A DNA stretch of 64,000 nucleotides, taken from Bradyrhizobium sp. CB1717. Lineage in GTDB: Bacteria; Pseudomonadota; Alphaproteobacteria; Rhizobiales; Xanthobacteraceae. The stretch covers positions 1,736,001-1,800,000 of the forward strand of contig NZ_CP121666.1 in assembly GCF_029714325.1 (NCBI RefSeq). The letters run 5' to 3'. The notes beneath the pieces were generated by a model, which saw nothing but the letters and a program-made list of their open reading frames with translations, was not told the origin of the DNA and made no database searches. The translations under genes and the position numbers were made by a program. Below, in pieces: positions 1-9,754 of this stretch (position 1 is the first letter of the stretch; each line of letters begins with the position of its first letter).

Positions 1-127
1 GCAGGGGCTCGCCCGTCACCGATGAAATCGAGGTGACGCGCCAGCCCCCGCTGTGGCCGCCTCGAAAGGTCCTGAACATGGGGGTATGGAAGCGTGGAAC
101 CGGGCGGGGTTCAAGTGGCTCTCGCCG

Positions 128-236
128 GTCATTCGGGGGCGCGTCACTTGGCGCGAGCCCGGAATCCATTTCTCCGAGCATCCCGGCGGCGCCATGGATT
201 CCGGGCTCGATGCTTTCGCATCGCCCCGGAATGACG
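128..236. repeat. Palindromic intergenic repeat (family A)
   Basis: The stretch before dnaG has nested inverted repeats. An inner pair of 15-bp arms at 155-169 and 194-208 can form a hairpin, and outer arms built on 'tcattcgggggcg' and 'cgccccggaatga' close the element. A close relative lies at 63175-63248. Elements of this look are abundant between genes in Bradyrhizobium genomes. The rest of positions 1-367 shows no gene I can support; the dnaG promoter must lie there or further upstream. Confidence 0.8.
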
Positions 237-367
237 GGGAGATGACGGAAGCCCTGTGCATAGGTCGAATAACCCGGATAACCCGCCTAAACCTGACTTT
301 TGGCGAGGCCGTCCCTATATCCCTGATCCTTCGCCCGACTCACACGGTTTCGCGCTAGACAGACGCC

Positions 368-2392
368 ATGCGCTTCACGCCCCAATTTCTCGACGAGCTT
401 CGTGCCCGGCTTTCGGTTTCCGAAGTCGTGGGCAAGCGCGTCAAGCTGAAGAAGGCGGGAAGGGAGTGGAAGGGGCTGTCGCCGTTCCAGCAGGAGAAGA
501 CGCCGTCCTTCTACGTCAACGACCAGAAGGGTTTTTACCACGACTTCTCCTCCGGCAAGCACGGCGACATCATCAATTTCGTGATGGAAACCGACGGCCT
601 GCCGTTCGCCGAGGCGGTCGAGCGGCTCGCGAACATGGCGGGCCTGCCGCTGCCGGCGGTGACGCCCAACGCGGCGCGCGAGGAGCAGCGGCGGCGCTCG
701 CTGCATGACGTCATGGATCTCGCCGCCAAGTATTTTGCGGAGACGCTGGCCTCGCGAGTCGGCGCGAAAGCGCGCGGCTATCTCGCGGACCGCGCCATTT
801 CGCCGGCGACGCAATTGCAGTTCCGTCTCGGCTACGCCTCGCCCGATCGCTTCGCGCTGAAGGAGCATCTCGGCAAGCTCGGAATCTCCGTCGACGACAT
901 GGTCGAGACCGGGCTGCTCGTGGCCGGCAACGATATTCCCGTTCCTTACGACCGCTTCCGCGATCGCGTGATGTTTCCGATCACCGATTTGCGCGGCCGC
1001 GTCATCGCCTTCGGCGGGCGCGCGCTGGAGAAGGACGTTCCGGCAAAATACCTGAACTCGCCGGAGACCCCGCTCTTCCACAAGGGCGACAATCTCTACA
1101 ACCACCAGACCGCGCGCAAAGCCACCCATGACGGCGCATCGCTGATCGTGGTCGAAGGCTATGTCGACGTCATCGCCATGGTCACCGCGGGCTTTTCAGG
1201 CGCCGTTGCGCCGCTCGGCACCGCGCTGACCGAAAGCCAGCTCGCGCTGCTCTGGAAGATGGCGGACGAGCCGATCCTCTGCTTCGACGGCGACCGCGCC
1301 GGACAGAAGGCGGCCTATCGCGCTGCCGATCTTGCGCTGCCTTTCCTTGCGCCCGGCAAGAGTCTTCGTTTTGCGCTGCTGCCGGAAGGGCAGGACCCCG
1401 ACGATCTCGTGCGCTCCGGCGGCCGTGGCGCGATGGAAGAGGTGATTGCGGCCGCGCGTCCGCTGGCCGACATGCTCTGGTCGCGCGAGCTCGAAGGCGG
1501 CAATTTTGCCACCCCGGAGCGTCGTGCCGCGCTGGAAGCGCGCATCAAGGAATTGTCCAACGGCATCCGCGACGAGGTGGTGCGGCGCTATTACCGCGAC
1601 GATTTCGTCGAGCGGCTGCAGCGCACCTTCGCTCCCGAAGGCGGGCGCGGCGGCTTTGGCGGGCGCGGCAATTTCCGCCCCGGTCAGGGCGGCCGGTCGT
1701 TCCAGCCGCGGGGCGGGGGCGGTGCGAATCGATTCGGCGGCCAGGGATTCGGTGGAGGATTTGGCGGCGGCCGCCGCGGCGCCCCCGGTCCGACCCTGCT
1801 GCCCTCCGGCCCCTACCAGGCGGCGAGCCCGCAGCTGGCGGCCAGCCCGATCATGCGCGGACAGAGAAGTGCCATTTCCCGCCGCGAGGCCCTGATCCTG
1901 CAAATCCTGATCAACCATCCCTGGCTGCTACACGACCACCTGGAGGAGGTGGCCGCCCTGGAGCTGGCCCATCCCGAGGCCCACAAGCTCCGGGCCGGCA
2001 TTATCGCTGCCTTCGCCAACGACCATCATCATTCTCCGGACCCCGGGGAGCAGGCCGAGAAGATGCGCGCCGACCTTGAGAAGGGCGGATTTACCCCGTT
2101 ACTTCAAAGGGTTGAGAACGCTATCACCACCGCGGCAGTGTGGGGCGCCCGCGAGGGGGCCGCTAGGGACGACGTTCTTGCCACCTGGCATCAGCTGGTT
2201 GCCTTGCATCGGCAATGGCATTCACTACTTAGAGAGCTGAAGGACGCCGAGCTGGCCTTGGGGGAGGACCCCAGCGAGGCCAGTTTGGCATGGCTGCGTG
2301 ACGTCAAGGCCCGGATGGCCGAAGTCGACGGTACCGAGGCCCTGATCGAGGGTTTTGGCGAGCTGTCGGGTCGGTTCCAGAAGAGCGTGTGA
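368..2392 (+). CDS. dnaG: DNA primase DnaG
   Basis: Primase that makes RNA primers for lagging-strand replication and is recruited by the DnaB helicase. The protein has 674 residues. The N-terminal region that normally forms a zinc ribbon is present (around GLSPFQQEKTPSF, residues 36-48, and HDFSSGKHGD, 58-67) but the usual Cys/His ligands are replaced by Ser, Gln and Asp. The TOPRIM core is intact, with EGYVD near residue 263 and FDGDRAG near 305. Residues about 424-478 form a Gly/Arg-rich linker with RGG and GFGG repeats, followed by the C-terminal helicase-binding domain. It lies just upstream of rpoD, the usual alphaproteobacterial order. Confidence 0.97.
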   Translation: MRFTPQFLDELRARLSVSEVVGKRVKLKKAGREWKGLSPFQQEKTPSFYVNDQKGFYHDFSSGKHGDIINFVMETDGLPFAEAVERLANMAGLPLPAVTPNAAREEQRRRSLHDVMDLAAKYFAETLASRVGAKARGYLADRAISPATQLQFRLGYASPDRFALKEHLGKLGISVDDMVETGLLVAGNDIPVPYDRFRDRVMFPITDLRGRVIAFGGRALEKDVPAKYLNSPETPLFHKGDNLYNHQTARKATHDGASLIVVEGYVDVIAMVTAGFSGAVAPLGTALTESQLALLWKMADEPILCFDGDRAGQKAAYRAADLALPFLAPGKSLRFALLPEGQDPDDLVRSGGRGAMEEVIAAARPLADMLWSRELEGGNFATPERRAALEARIKELSNGIRDEVVRRYYRDDFVERLQRTFAPEGGRGGFGGRGNFRPGQGGRSFQPRGGGGANRFGGQGFGGGFGGGRRGAPGPTLLPSGPYQAASPQLAASPIMRGQRSAISRREALILQILINHPWLLHDHLEEVAALELAHPEAHKLRAGIIAAFANDHHHSPDPGEQAEKMRADLEKGGFTPLLQRVENAITTAAVWGAREGAARDDVLATWHQLVALHRQWHSLLRELKDAELALGEDPSEASLAWLRDVKARMAEVDGTEALIEGFGELSGRFQKSV

Positions 2393-2767
2393 TGAAAGAA
2401 TCATGCGGACGGCCGGGGCCGGAACCGCTAAAAGACTCGCCAAATCCAAGGTTTGGCGGCAAAAACAGGGTTAATCGAGGCTTAACGGTCTTGTAGCACT
2501 TTGGCCCAGAGGCGGCCGCAGGCAGAACAGACGCGTCAGGAATGAATCCGCGCAATAGCTGTTGGCACTACACCTGCATCCGCCGCGACAAAGAGGCTCA
2601 CGAAGCGTTAGGCAATTCCGGCGAGAGAGAGTTGGGGGTGGCGAGAGACATGCGCGCCGCCCTTTCCGTGTCGAGAGCTGCCGAAGCGAGAGCGTCGAGC
2701 AACAGGTTCAAGTGAATTCAAGCGGGCGCGGCGAACGTCTCGCATGAAGCGCGTTTAGGAGCAATGG
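2393..2767. other. dnaG-rpoD intergenic region
   Basis: This 375-bp gap holds no coding region I can support. It probably carries the rpoD promoter and a leader, but I see no clear -35/-10 pair. An AGGAG ribosome site at 2757-2761 sits 6 bases before the rpoD start at 2768. A second ATG at 2764, in another frame, lies too close to that site. Confidence 0.5.
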
Positions 2768-4924
2768 ATGGCCACCAAGGCAAAGACGCTGCAGGCGAAG
2801 GACAAGGAAAAAGACGACAAGGCAGCGGATGCTCCCGAGAAGGATTCCCAGGACGCGCCCTCGCCCTTGCTCGATCTGTCCGATGCGGCAGTGAAGAAGA
2901 TGATCAAGCAGGCCAAGAAGCGCGGCTTCGTGACCTTCGATCAGCTCAATGAAGTCTTGCCGTCCGACCAGACCTCGCCCGAACAGATCGAGGACATCAT
3001 GTCGATGCTCTCGGACATGGGCATCAACGTCACCGAAGCCGACGACAGCGAAGGCGAGGAGGACAAGGACGAGGGCGGCGAGGACGAGACCGACAACGAG
3101 CTCGTCGAGGTCACCCAGAAGGCCGTCACCGAGGTCAAGAAGAGCGAGCCGGGCGAGCGCACCGACGATCCCGTGCGCATGTATCTGCGCGAGATGGGCA
3201 CGGTCGAGCTGCTCTCCCGCGAAGGCGAAATCGCGATTGCCAAGCGCATCGAGGCTGGCCGCGAGGCGATGATCGCAGGGCTGTGCGAAAGCCCGCTGAC
3301 CTTCCAGGCCATCATCATCTGGCGCGACGAGCTCAACGAAGGCAAGATCTTCCTTCGCGACATCATCGATCTCGAAGCGACCTATGCCGGTCCCGACGCC
3401 AAGGGCGGCATGAACACCGCGATGATCGGCGGCCCCGCCGGCGAAGGCGGCGAAGCCTCTGCCGAAGGCGGCGAGGCCGCAGCCGCGACCGGTGCTGCGC
3501 CCGCGCATGTCGCGCCGCCCGCCGCGCCGCCGTCGCCGACCCCGTTCCGCGCCGCTCCCGCCGCCGGCAACGGCGAAGCCGAGAAGGATCCGGGCGAGGT
3601 CGCCGCCGAAGCCGACATGGACGAGGACGACGAGTTCGAGAACCAGATGTCGCTCGCGGCGATCGAGGCCGAGCTCAAGCCGAAGGTCGTCGAGATCTTC
3701 GACAAGATCGCCGAGAGCTACAAGAAGCTGCGCAAGCTCCAGGAGCAGGACATCCAGAACCAGCTCGAGAGCACCTCGCACGGGCCCTCGCTGTCGCCGC
3801 ACCAGGAGCGCAAGTACCGCAAGCTCAAGGACGAGATCATCGTCGAGGTGAAGTCGCTGCGCCTCAACCAGGCGCGCATCGACAGCCTCGTCGAGCAGCT
3901 CTACGACATCAACAAGCGCCTCGTCTCGCACGAGGGCCGCCTGATGCGCCTTGCCGACAGCCACGGCGTCGCGCGCGAAGACTTTTTGCGCAACTACACC
4001 GGCTCGGAGCTCGATCCGCGCTGGCTCAACCGCGTCTCGAAGCTTTCCGCAAAGGGCTGGAAGAACTTCGTCCACCACGAGAAGGACCGCATCAAGGACC
4101 TTCGCCACGAGGTGCATCAGCTCGCTGCCCTCACCGGCCTCGAGATCGTCGAGTTCCGCAAGATCGTGCACTCCGTGCAGAAGGGCGAGCGCGAAGCACG
4201 CCAGGCCAAGAAGGAGATGGTGGAAGCCAACCTCCGTCTCGTGATCTCGATCGCGAAGAAGTACACCAACCGCGGCCTGCAGTTCCTCGACCTGATCCAG
4301 GAAGGCAACATCGGCCTGATGAAGGCAGTGGACAAGTTCGAGTACCGCCGCGGCTACAAGTTCTCGACTTACGCCACGTGGTGGATCCGGCAGGCGATCA
4401 CCCGCTCGATTGCCGACCAGGCGCGCACCATCCGCATCCCCGTGCACATGATCGAGACGATCAACAAGATCGTGCGCACGAGCCGCCAGATGCTCAACGA
4501 GATCGGCCGCGAGCCCACCCCGGAAGAGCTCGCTGAGAAGCTCGGCATGCCCTTGGAAAAGGTCCGCAAGGTTCTCAAGATCGCCAAGGAGCCGCTGTCG
4601 CTCGAAACGCCAGTCGGTGACGAAGAGGATTCACATCTCGGCGATTTCATCGAGGACAAGAACGCGATCCTGCCGATCGACGCCGCGATCCAGTCCAACC
4701 TGCGCGAGACCACCACGCGGGTGCTCGCCTCGCTCACTCCGCGCGAAGAGCGCGTCCTGCGCATGCGCTTCGGCATCGGCATGAACACCGACCACACGCT
4801 GGAAGAAGTCGGCCAGCAGTTCTCGGTGACGCGCGAGCGCATCCGCCAGATCGAAGCCAAGGCGCTGCGCAAGCTGAAGCATCCGTCAAGGTCGAGGAAG
4901 CTGCGGTCGTTCCTGGACAACTAA
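2768..4924 (+). CDS. rpoD: RNA polymerase sigma factor RpoD (sigma-70)
   Basis: Housekeeping sigma factor of 718 residues. The N-terminal part carries region 1.1 and an acidic stretch. Region 1.2 follows, around [11 protein letters not shown] near residue 135, then a long non-conserved insert rich in Glu, Ala and Pro. Region 2 (core binding and -10 melting) starts near residue 485, with [13 protein letters not shown] and [13 protein letters not shown]. Region 4 ends in [15 protein letters not shown]. The start at 2768 is chosen for its AGGAG site. A strong rho-independent terminator lies 46 bases after the stop codon. Confidence 0.98.
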   Translation: MATKAKTLQAKDKEKDDKAADAPEKDSQDAPSPLLDLSDAAVKKMIKQAKKRGFVTFDQLNEVLPSDQTSPEQIEDIMSMLSDMGINVTEADDSEGEEDKDEGGEDETDNELVEVTQKAVTEVKKSEPGERTDDPVRMYLREMGTVELLSREGEIAIAKRIEAGREAMIAGLCESPLTFQAIIIWRDELNEGKIFLRDIIDLEATYAGPDAKGGMNTAMIGGPAGEGGEASAEGGEAAAATGAAPAHVAPPAAPPSPTPFRAAPAAGNGEAEKDPGEVAAEADMDEDDEFENQMSLAAIEAELKPKVVEIFDKIAESYKKLRKLQEQDIQNQLESTSHGPSLSPHQERKYRKLKDEIIVEVKSLRLNQARIDSLVEQLYDINKRLVSHEGRLMRLADSHGVAREDFLRNYTGSELDPRWLNRVSKLSAKGWKNFVHHEKDRIKDLRHEVHQLAALTGLEIVEFRKIVHSVQKGEREARQAKKEMVEANLRLVISIAKKYTNRGLQFLDLIQEGNIGLMKAVDKFEYRRGYKFSTYATWWIRQAITRSIADQARTIRIPVHMIETINKIVRTSRQMLNEIGREPTPEELAEKLGMPLEKVRKVLKIAKEPLSLETPVGDEEDSHLGDFIEDKNAILPIDAAIQSNLRETTTRVLASLTPREERVLRMRFGIGMNTDHTLEEVGQQFSVTRERIRQIEAKALRKLKHPSRSRKLRSFLDN

Positions 4925-4970
4925 ATTCGGATTGTCGTGCCGGGCCTGACCCCGGGCATCCATCCAAACG

Positions 4971-5000
4971 AAAACGGCGGGCCAAAAGCCCGCCGTTTTT
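4971..5000 (+). terminator. rpoD terminator
   Basis: Perfect 12-bp stem (aaaacggcgggc / gcccgccgtttt) with a caaaa loop, ending in a run of T. It lies shortly after the rpoD stop codon. The A-run on the left arm may let it work in both directions. Confidence 0.93.
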
Positions 5001-5117
5001 GTTTGCGCTGGCGGCGGGATTTCTTCGGGGCGATAGTAAGCCGCAAAGTACGCGATGCCGTTGTTTTGCTCGTTTCTGCCTTTGCCTCTTTCCGCTTGGT
5101 CTTAACCCCGTCAGGCT

Positions 5118-5498
5118 ATGTCCGACTCCCATCTCACCGTCTGGTACAACACCCGCTGCCCGGTCTGTGATGCTGGCATCGACTGGCAGCGCAACAAGCT
5201 GCTGGCGCTGGTGCGCGCGGGCACGGTCGAGTTCAAGGACATCAACGAGCAGCCGGATGCGCTGGCGCGGTTTGGCGCCTCGCTCGACGACATCAGGCGT
5301 CGCCTGCACGCGACCGATGAGGCCGGCCGGCTCATCGTCGGCGCGGATGTCGCGATTGCGCTGTGGCTGATAACGCCGGGGGAGGGGTGGCTTGCGGCGC
5401 TGTTCGGCAATCGCGTGGCGCTGCCGTTCACGCGGTTCTTTTACGACCGTTTTGCCGATCTGCTGTTTGCCTGGAATAAGTGGAGCGGGCGCTGGTAA
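5118..5498 (+). CDS. DUF393 / DCC-family thiol-disulfide oxidoreductase-like protein
   Basis: Small protein of 126 residues. Its N-terminus has a beta strand followed by a CPVC dithiol motif (YNTRCPVCDAG) at the position where the DCC family (DUF393) carries its DxxCPxC signature. A middle segment, GADVAIALW, and the aromatic C-terminus also fit that family. The family is predicted to be redox-active with a thioredoxin-like fold; its substrate is unknown. It stands alone between rpoD and a convergent small gene. Confidence 0.75.
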   Translation: MSDSHLTVWYNTRCPVCDAGIDWQRNKLLALVRAGTVEFKDINEQPDALARFGASLDDIRRRLHATDEAGRLIVGADVAIALWLITPGEGWLAALFGNRVALPFTRFFYDRFADLLFAWNKWSGRW

Positions 5499-5516
5499 GC
5501 GCCTGCCTGTATCGAC

Positions 5517-5753
5517 CTACTTCTTCTTCGCGCCCACCCGGTCGAGACTCTTGATCGCCAGCGGCGGGCGGCCGCTCTTCTCCGCGATCTCGCGGTCCTG
5601 CTCCATGATGAAGCTGCGGGCGGGTTCGTCGCCGTCGAGGCCGCCGAGCAACTCGGTGGGCACGCGGCGATTGGAGCGCTGGGAGCCGTCTTCATAGACG
5701 ACGTTGAAGAAGGCGAATTCGCCTTTGGGGTTGGTTCCGGGTTTCTTGGCCAT
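5517..5753 (-). CDS. Conserved hypothetical protein, 78 residues
   Basis: Small, charged protein without signal peptide or membrane segment. It contains the segment FAFFNVVYEDGSQRSNR and a basic C-terminus. I recognise similar short proteins from Bradyrhizobium genomes but know no function. It converges on the DUF393-like gene with an 18-base gap. The start codon lies at 5753; no strong ribosome site is visible. Confidence 0.65.
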   Translation of the reverse strand: MAKKPGTNPKGEFAFFNVVYEDGSQRSNRRVPTELLGGLDGDEPARSFIMEQDREIAEKSGRPPLAIKSLDRVGAKKK

Positions 5754-6273
5754 GGCGGCTTGTCGTCGATCAGGACGCCGCAGTCAAATGGCTTTCGCGA
5801 TTGTCGGCATGCAAGCCGTGGTCTTGCGGAGGGCTCCGCGCCGTCGATCGGCGGCATTTTCTTGCAGGAGGGAAGCGCTGCGCGCTTTTCGAAGGTCCGG
5901 TGCGAACCCTCAATAAACGGCGGGCCGCAAAGCCCGCCGTCTATTTTTGGTCTTCAGCGTCGCCCGGGGCTGGCAGGGCAACAACCTAAAATAGAAGACT
6001 ATAGGTTGCGTCATGCCGTGGCAAGCCAAATCGTCGGAGCGTTGGTGTCGCAGCGAGCGCAGCAGATATGCGGTGATCGTAAAGTTAAGTTCCGATGCAC
6101 GTCGAAGCAATTGTTTGGATCATTAAAGCGCTTTGTTCATATTGAAGGTTCTCGCAATGCAGCGGGCGTTGCACGCCTTGTAGAGAATTGCGCCCCGCTG
6201 CACGTCTTCCCGTCTACGTGCAGACATGCGGTTCCCTTGGGCGGAGCCGAGTTCCATCACTGCGTGGGTATTC
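5754..6273. other. 520-bp gap without a clear gene
   Basis: Open frames cross this stretch on both strands, but their translations look like random high-GC reading and have no credible starts. Part of it (about 5975-6150) is more A+T-rich than its surroundings, which could fit a regulatory region or a decayed gene. The only recognisable element is the hairpin at 5917-5940. Confidence 0.5.
5917..5940. terminator. Terminator-like hairpin
   Basis: Stem acggcgggc / gcccgccgt with a 6-base loop, followed by ctattttt on the plus strand. Its stem core is the same as in the rpoD terminator at 4971-5000. No plus-strand gene ends just before it, so its role is unclear. It may be a mobile-type repeat or a relic. 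Confidence 0.5.
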
Positions 6274-6615
6274 TCAAGGCGTGCGCGGGCGCTGCGCCGC
6301 CTCCTGAACGGCGAGCCGCGATCTGTCCCCGCCGCTGTGCCCACCATCATCCTCTTTGCGTCCCTGCGCCATGATCGCGCTGCCCATTGCGGCGGAACCG
6401 AAGGTGATGAGGAACGAGGCGAGCAGCAGAACGAGCGCGATGCCGGGCATGCGGTCGGCGAAGATCAGCTCGCGCAGATGCCCGGGGTTGAGCCAGAGCA
6501 GCCCGCCGACGAGCAGCACTGCTGCGCAGGCACCGATCGCGAGGTTGATGGCAAGCAGGCGGAACAGCGGGATGCGCAGGAGGCGGGTTGGTCGAGATTG
6601 ATGATTGTCAGGCAT
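6274..6615 (-). CDS. Small predicted membrane protein
   Basis: Protein of 113 residues with two hydrophobic helices, about residues 19-43 and 55-80, and a short charged tail. An AGGAGG site 9 bases upstream supports the start at 6615. I do not recognise a family. It lies downstream of, and in the same direction as, the gene at 6741-7268, with 125 bases between them. Confidence 0.65.
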   Translation of the reverse strand: MPDNHQSRPTRLLRIPLFRLLAINLAIGACAAVLLVGGLLWLNPGHLRELIFADRMPGIALVLLLASFLITFGSAAMGSAIMAQGRKEDDGGHSGGDRSRLAVQEAAQRPRTP

Positions 6616-6740
6616 GGCTCATCGCCTCCTACACCAGCGCCCGCATCGTAGAGGTTGTTCTCTCATCCGTCATTCCGGAGCGCGACGGAGTTGCGAGCTA
6701 CGCCGCGCGTCGTGTCGCTCGCACCACGATGTCGTCGCTC

Positions 6741-7268
6741 TCAAGCCGCCGGCGCGATCCGGCTGGCGGTCTCGCCTGCCTGCGCCGCCTGCTGGCGCTC
6801 CATCATGGTCTGCCATAGCGTCGCGATGCACGCTTGCGTCTGAGGTGCGATCAGGCAGTTGCCCTCATTGTCGAAGCCGCAGAACCGCACCGTGGCGTCT
6901 TTCCTCACCTCGGTCAGCGCCTGGTTGAGCATCTCGAGGCACGTCATGACCTGGCCGATGTCCTGCAGGCGCGTGTGATGCAGGATGTCCATCAGTCGGA
7001 ACGTCATCACCGCGGGCTCGCCGAAGCTGATGCCGGGACGGCCGAGCTCGAACAGCGCGTTCACGGCAGGAAAAACGCCGCGGATGTGCTCGAGCACGCC
7101 GGCCATGTCCTCCACGCTGCAGGCGACGAGATGTGCGGCCTGCGGCGGCACCGCTGCGGGTGTGCGCGACGCAAGGTCGAGCGAATTGATTACCTCCTGC
7201 TCGATCCATTGCCGCACCGGTGCGGGCGCATTGCGGATCTGCTCGGCGGTCAAGGGAATTCCGGTCAT
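6741..7268 (-). CDS. Hypothetical protein, 175 residues
   Basis: Mostly helical soluble protein with conserved-looking segments (SVEDMAGVLEHIRGVFPAVN and QVMTCLEMLNQAL) and four cysteines. No signal peptide is seen. An AGGAG site lies 8 bases before the ATG at 7268; a GTG at 7274 is too close to it. I do not recognise the family and assign no function. Confidence 0.65.
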   Translation of the reverse strand: MTGIPLTAEQIRNAPAPVRQWIEQEVINSLDLASRTPAAVPPQAAHLVACSVEDMAGVLEHIRGVFPAVNALFELGRPGISFGEPAVMTFRLMDILHHTRLQDIGQVMTCLEMLNQALTEVRKDATVRFCGFDNEGNCLIAPQTQACIATLWQTMMERQQAAQAGETASRIAPAA

Positions 7269-7422
7269 TGGCACTTCTCCTGGACGGCTCTCCCCGCCAG
7301 TCTAGAAAGCGGGGCGCCAGACACGTTGATGCGGATCAAGCGTGCCGCTTTGACGCTGGCGGCTTTCCCGGGCATGATCGCGCGCTGCTTCGCACTGGGA
7401 TTTCTTGGGGGGATCGCTCGAC

Positions 7423-8229
7423 ATGTTGAGATACGCTCTGGCCGCTGCCTGCTTCCTTGGTCTGGCCGGCGGCTCGGCGCAGGCCGCGCGCTGCGGCGGC
7501 GACTTCAACAGCTTCATCGCCACCATGGCCTCGGAAGCGCAAGGCGCCGGCGTCTCGGGAAACGTGACCAGCGCAGCGTTCAGCGGCATCACCCAGGACG
7601 GCGCCGTGCTCGCCTTCGACCGGCGCCAGCGCTACACCTTCAACAAGAGCTTTGAGCAGTATGTCTCGACCCGCGTCGGCCCGGGCCGCATCAATGGCGG
7701 CAGGGCGCTGCTGCAGCGTCACGCCGCGCTGCTCTCGCGCATCGAGCAGCAGTTCGGCGTGCCGCGCTACATCCTGGTCGCGATCTGGGGACTGGAGAGC
7801 GATTTCGGCAAGGGCGACATCGGCAAGCTGCCGGTGATCCGCACGCTGGCGACCCTCGCGCATGACTGCCGCCGCACCGACCTGTTCCAGGGCGAGCTGC
7901 TCGCTGCGCTCAAAATCGTGCAGCGCGGCGACCTGCCGCTGCGCGACCTGATCGGCGCCTATGCCGGCGAGATCGGCCAGACCCAGTTCCTGCCGTCGTC
8001 CTACATCAAGTACGGCGTCGATTTCGACGGCGACGGCCATGTCGATCTCCGCCACAGCGTTCCTGATGTGCTCGCCTCAACCGCGAACCTCTTGCACACG
8101 AGCGGCTTCAAGATGGGCCAGCCCTACGGCGAAGGCACCGCGAATTTCGAGGCGATGCGCGAGTGGAACAGGGCAGTGGTCTACCGCAAGACGATCGGGT
8201 ATTTCGCGGATCGGCTGGCCGGGCAGTGA
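7423..8229 (+). CDS. Lytic murein transglycosylase, MltB/SLT_2 type
   Basis: Exported enzyme that cleaves peptidoglycan glycan strands to form 1,6-anhydro-muropeptides in the periplasm. A signal peptide covers about residues 1-20 and ends in AQA. The SLT_2 domain holds the catalytic glutamate in WGLESDFG (about residue 125) and the family segment GAYAGEIGQTQFLPSSY. The start at 7423 is preferred because a GGGGGGA site lies about 9 bases upstream. At 268 residues it is a compact family member without a C-terminal peptidoglycan-binding domain. Confidence 0.9.
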   Translation: MLRYALAAACFLGLAGGSAQAARCGGDFNSFIATMASEAQGAGVSGNVTSAAFSGITQDGAVLAFDRRQRYTFNKSFEQYVSTRVGPGRINGGRALLQRHAALLSRIEQQFGVPRYILVAIWGLESDFGKGDIGKLPVIRTLATLAHDCRRTDLFQGELLAALKIVQRGDLPLRDLIGAYAGEIGQTQFLPSSYIKYGVDFDGDGHVDLRHSVPDVLASTANLLHTSGFKMGQPYGEGTANFEAMREWNRAVVYRKTIGYFADRLAGQ

Positions 8230-8245
8230 GTACACACACGGTCTT

Positions 8246-8333
8246 GTAGGGTGGGCAAAGGCGCGAAGCGCCGTGCCCACGATTTCCATCAGTTGTCGGA
8301 AGTCGTGGGCACGCTACGCTTTGCCCACCCTAC
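8246..8333. repeat. Palindromic intergenic repeat (family B)
   Basis: Long imperfect palindrome with outer arms gtagggtgggcaaag and ctttgcccaccctac and an inner gtgccca/gtgggca pair. A second member, with its halves in swapped order, lies at 57190-57279. It separates the convergent transglycosylase gene and the SDR remnant. Confidence 0.85.
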
Positions 8334-8371
8334 GGCAGCGGAGGGCGAGGCAATGCCATCGCGTCCCCGGC

Positions 8372-9201
8372 TCACTTCCCCTTCGCCATCTTCTCCAGCC
8401 GCCGTTGCAGCGGCGCCCAATATGTCCCAGGGCGGAAGCGCTGCAACAGGTCCATGAACCTTGCGTCATTGCCGATCAGGATGCGGGGCTCGTTCCTCTC
8501 GATGCCCTTGAGGATGCGCAGCGCGGCGTCCTTCGGCGTGGTCTTCGCCGCGGTCTCGAACCGTTCGATCATCTGCGAGCGGCGCGCATTGTCGGTGACG
8601 CCGGCCCCGGTGCGGGAATTGCGCGCGATCGCGGTGGCGATGCCGCCGGGATGCACCACCGAGACCTTCACTGGGCTGCCCGCCACCGCAAGCTCGTGGC
8701 GCACGCTCTCGGAGAAGCCGCGCACCGCGAACTTCGCCGCGGCATAGGCCGATTGTCCCGGCGGCGCGATGATGCCGAAGATCGAGGAGATGTTGACGAC
8801 ATGCGCCTCCGGCAGCGTCTTCAGATGCGGCAGGAAGGCGCGCGTGCCGTGCACCACGCCCCAGAAATTGATGCCGAACAGCCACGCCATTTGCGCCTGG
8901 TCGATCTCCTCGAACGTCCCCAGCAGCGCAACGCCGGCATTGTTGACGACGATGCCGAGCGTGGGATGCGCCGCCGTCGCCTCGCTGGCGAAGCGCGCGA
9001 TGTCGCTCGCCTCGCCGACATCGACGCGATGACGCTGACCTTGCGGCTCGTGCCGAGTTCCGCGGCGAGCGATCTCAGCCCGGCCTCGTCGCGGTCGGCA
9101 AGCGCGAGGTCGCAGCCGCGCTGGGCGAGCTCGATGGCCAGCGCGCGGCCGATGCCGCTCGCAGCTCCCGTAATGGCGGCGGCGCCGCGAATCGCAGTCA
9201 T
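8372..9201 (-). pseudogene. Short-chain dehydrogenase/reductase broken by a frameshift
   Basis: The sequence encodes a classical SDR in two frames. The N-terminal part, from ATG 9201, carries the NAD(P)-binding motif TGAASGIGRALA. After about 9031 it runs out of frame. The continuation, VDVGEASDIARF, NNAGV, and the active-site YAAAK, sits in another frame down to the stop at 8372. Inserting one base near 9031-9033 would restore a 276-residue enzyme, since the span is 830 bases. It is either a real disabling deletion or a sequencing error. The rest of the gene shows no decay, so the lesion is recent or artefactual. Confidence 0.85.
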
Positions 9202-9323
9202 GATCTCCCCCGTCAAGTCCCCGATGATGGAACCACGATTTACATTTTTTTGAAATGAAACCGAACCGTAGCCGCTTGGGGTTTTTAACATACGTTACCA
9301 ACGCAGGTATTTGGGAGCCGTCG

Positions 9324-9698
9324 ATGGGACAAGCAAAGCCATTTCGCGCGACAGCGCTCATCGTTGAAGACGACGCCATGCAGCGCGAGATGCTGTGTCT
9401 CCTGCTGGAAGAGAGCGGCTATCAGGTCATCCAGTGCGAAAGCGCCGAGGCGGCCGAACGCGTGCTGGAGAAGAACGCCGGTGCGCTCTGCCTGATGCTG
9501 ACCGACGTGCAGCTTGCGGGTCGCATGAACGGCGTCGAGCTTGCGTATGTCGCCAAGGACCGCAATCCCCGGCTCGACGTCGTCGTCACCTCCGGCCGTC
9601 CCTTGAGGCAGCCCTTGCCCGATGGTGCGAAATTCTGGGCCAAGCCCTGGGCGCCGCTCGACGTGCTGCGCGAGGCCGAGATCGCGCAACTGTCCTGA
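9324..9698 (+). CDS. Single-domain response regulator (CheY-like receiver)
   Basis: Receiver domain alone, 124 residues. It has the acidic pair in LIVEDD, the phospho-acceptor Asp in LMLTDVQL and the conserved Lys in WAKPW. There is no output domain, so it should act by protein contact or as a phosphate shuttle. No histidine kinase is adjacent. The start at ATG 9324 gives a normal receiver N-terminus; an upstream ATG at 9255 would add a non-conserved tail. It is transcribed divergently from the SDR remnant. Confidence 0.85.
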   Translation: MGQAKPFRATALIVEDDAMQREMLCLLLEESGYQVIQCESAEAAERVLEKNAGALCLMLTDVQLAGRMNGVELAYVAKDRNPRLDVVVTSGRPLRQPLPDGAKFWAKPWAPLDVLREAEIAQLS

Positions 9699-9754
9699 CG
9701 GCCGATCGCATGGGCCGACTTTCCTGCCGCGAGCTGCGGTGATAGCCTTGGCTC

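Noticed and set aside
2708..4447. A 579-codon open frame opposite rpoD
   Set aside because: Antisense shadow of rpoD; no ribosome site and low-complexity composition.
5760..6374. A 204-codon open frame in the gap after the 78-residue gene
   Set aside because: It runs through a terminator-like hairpin, has no ribosome site, and its translation shows no family features.
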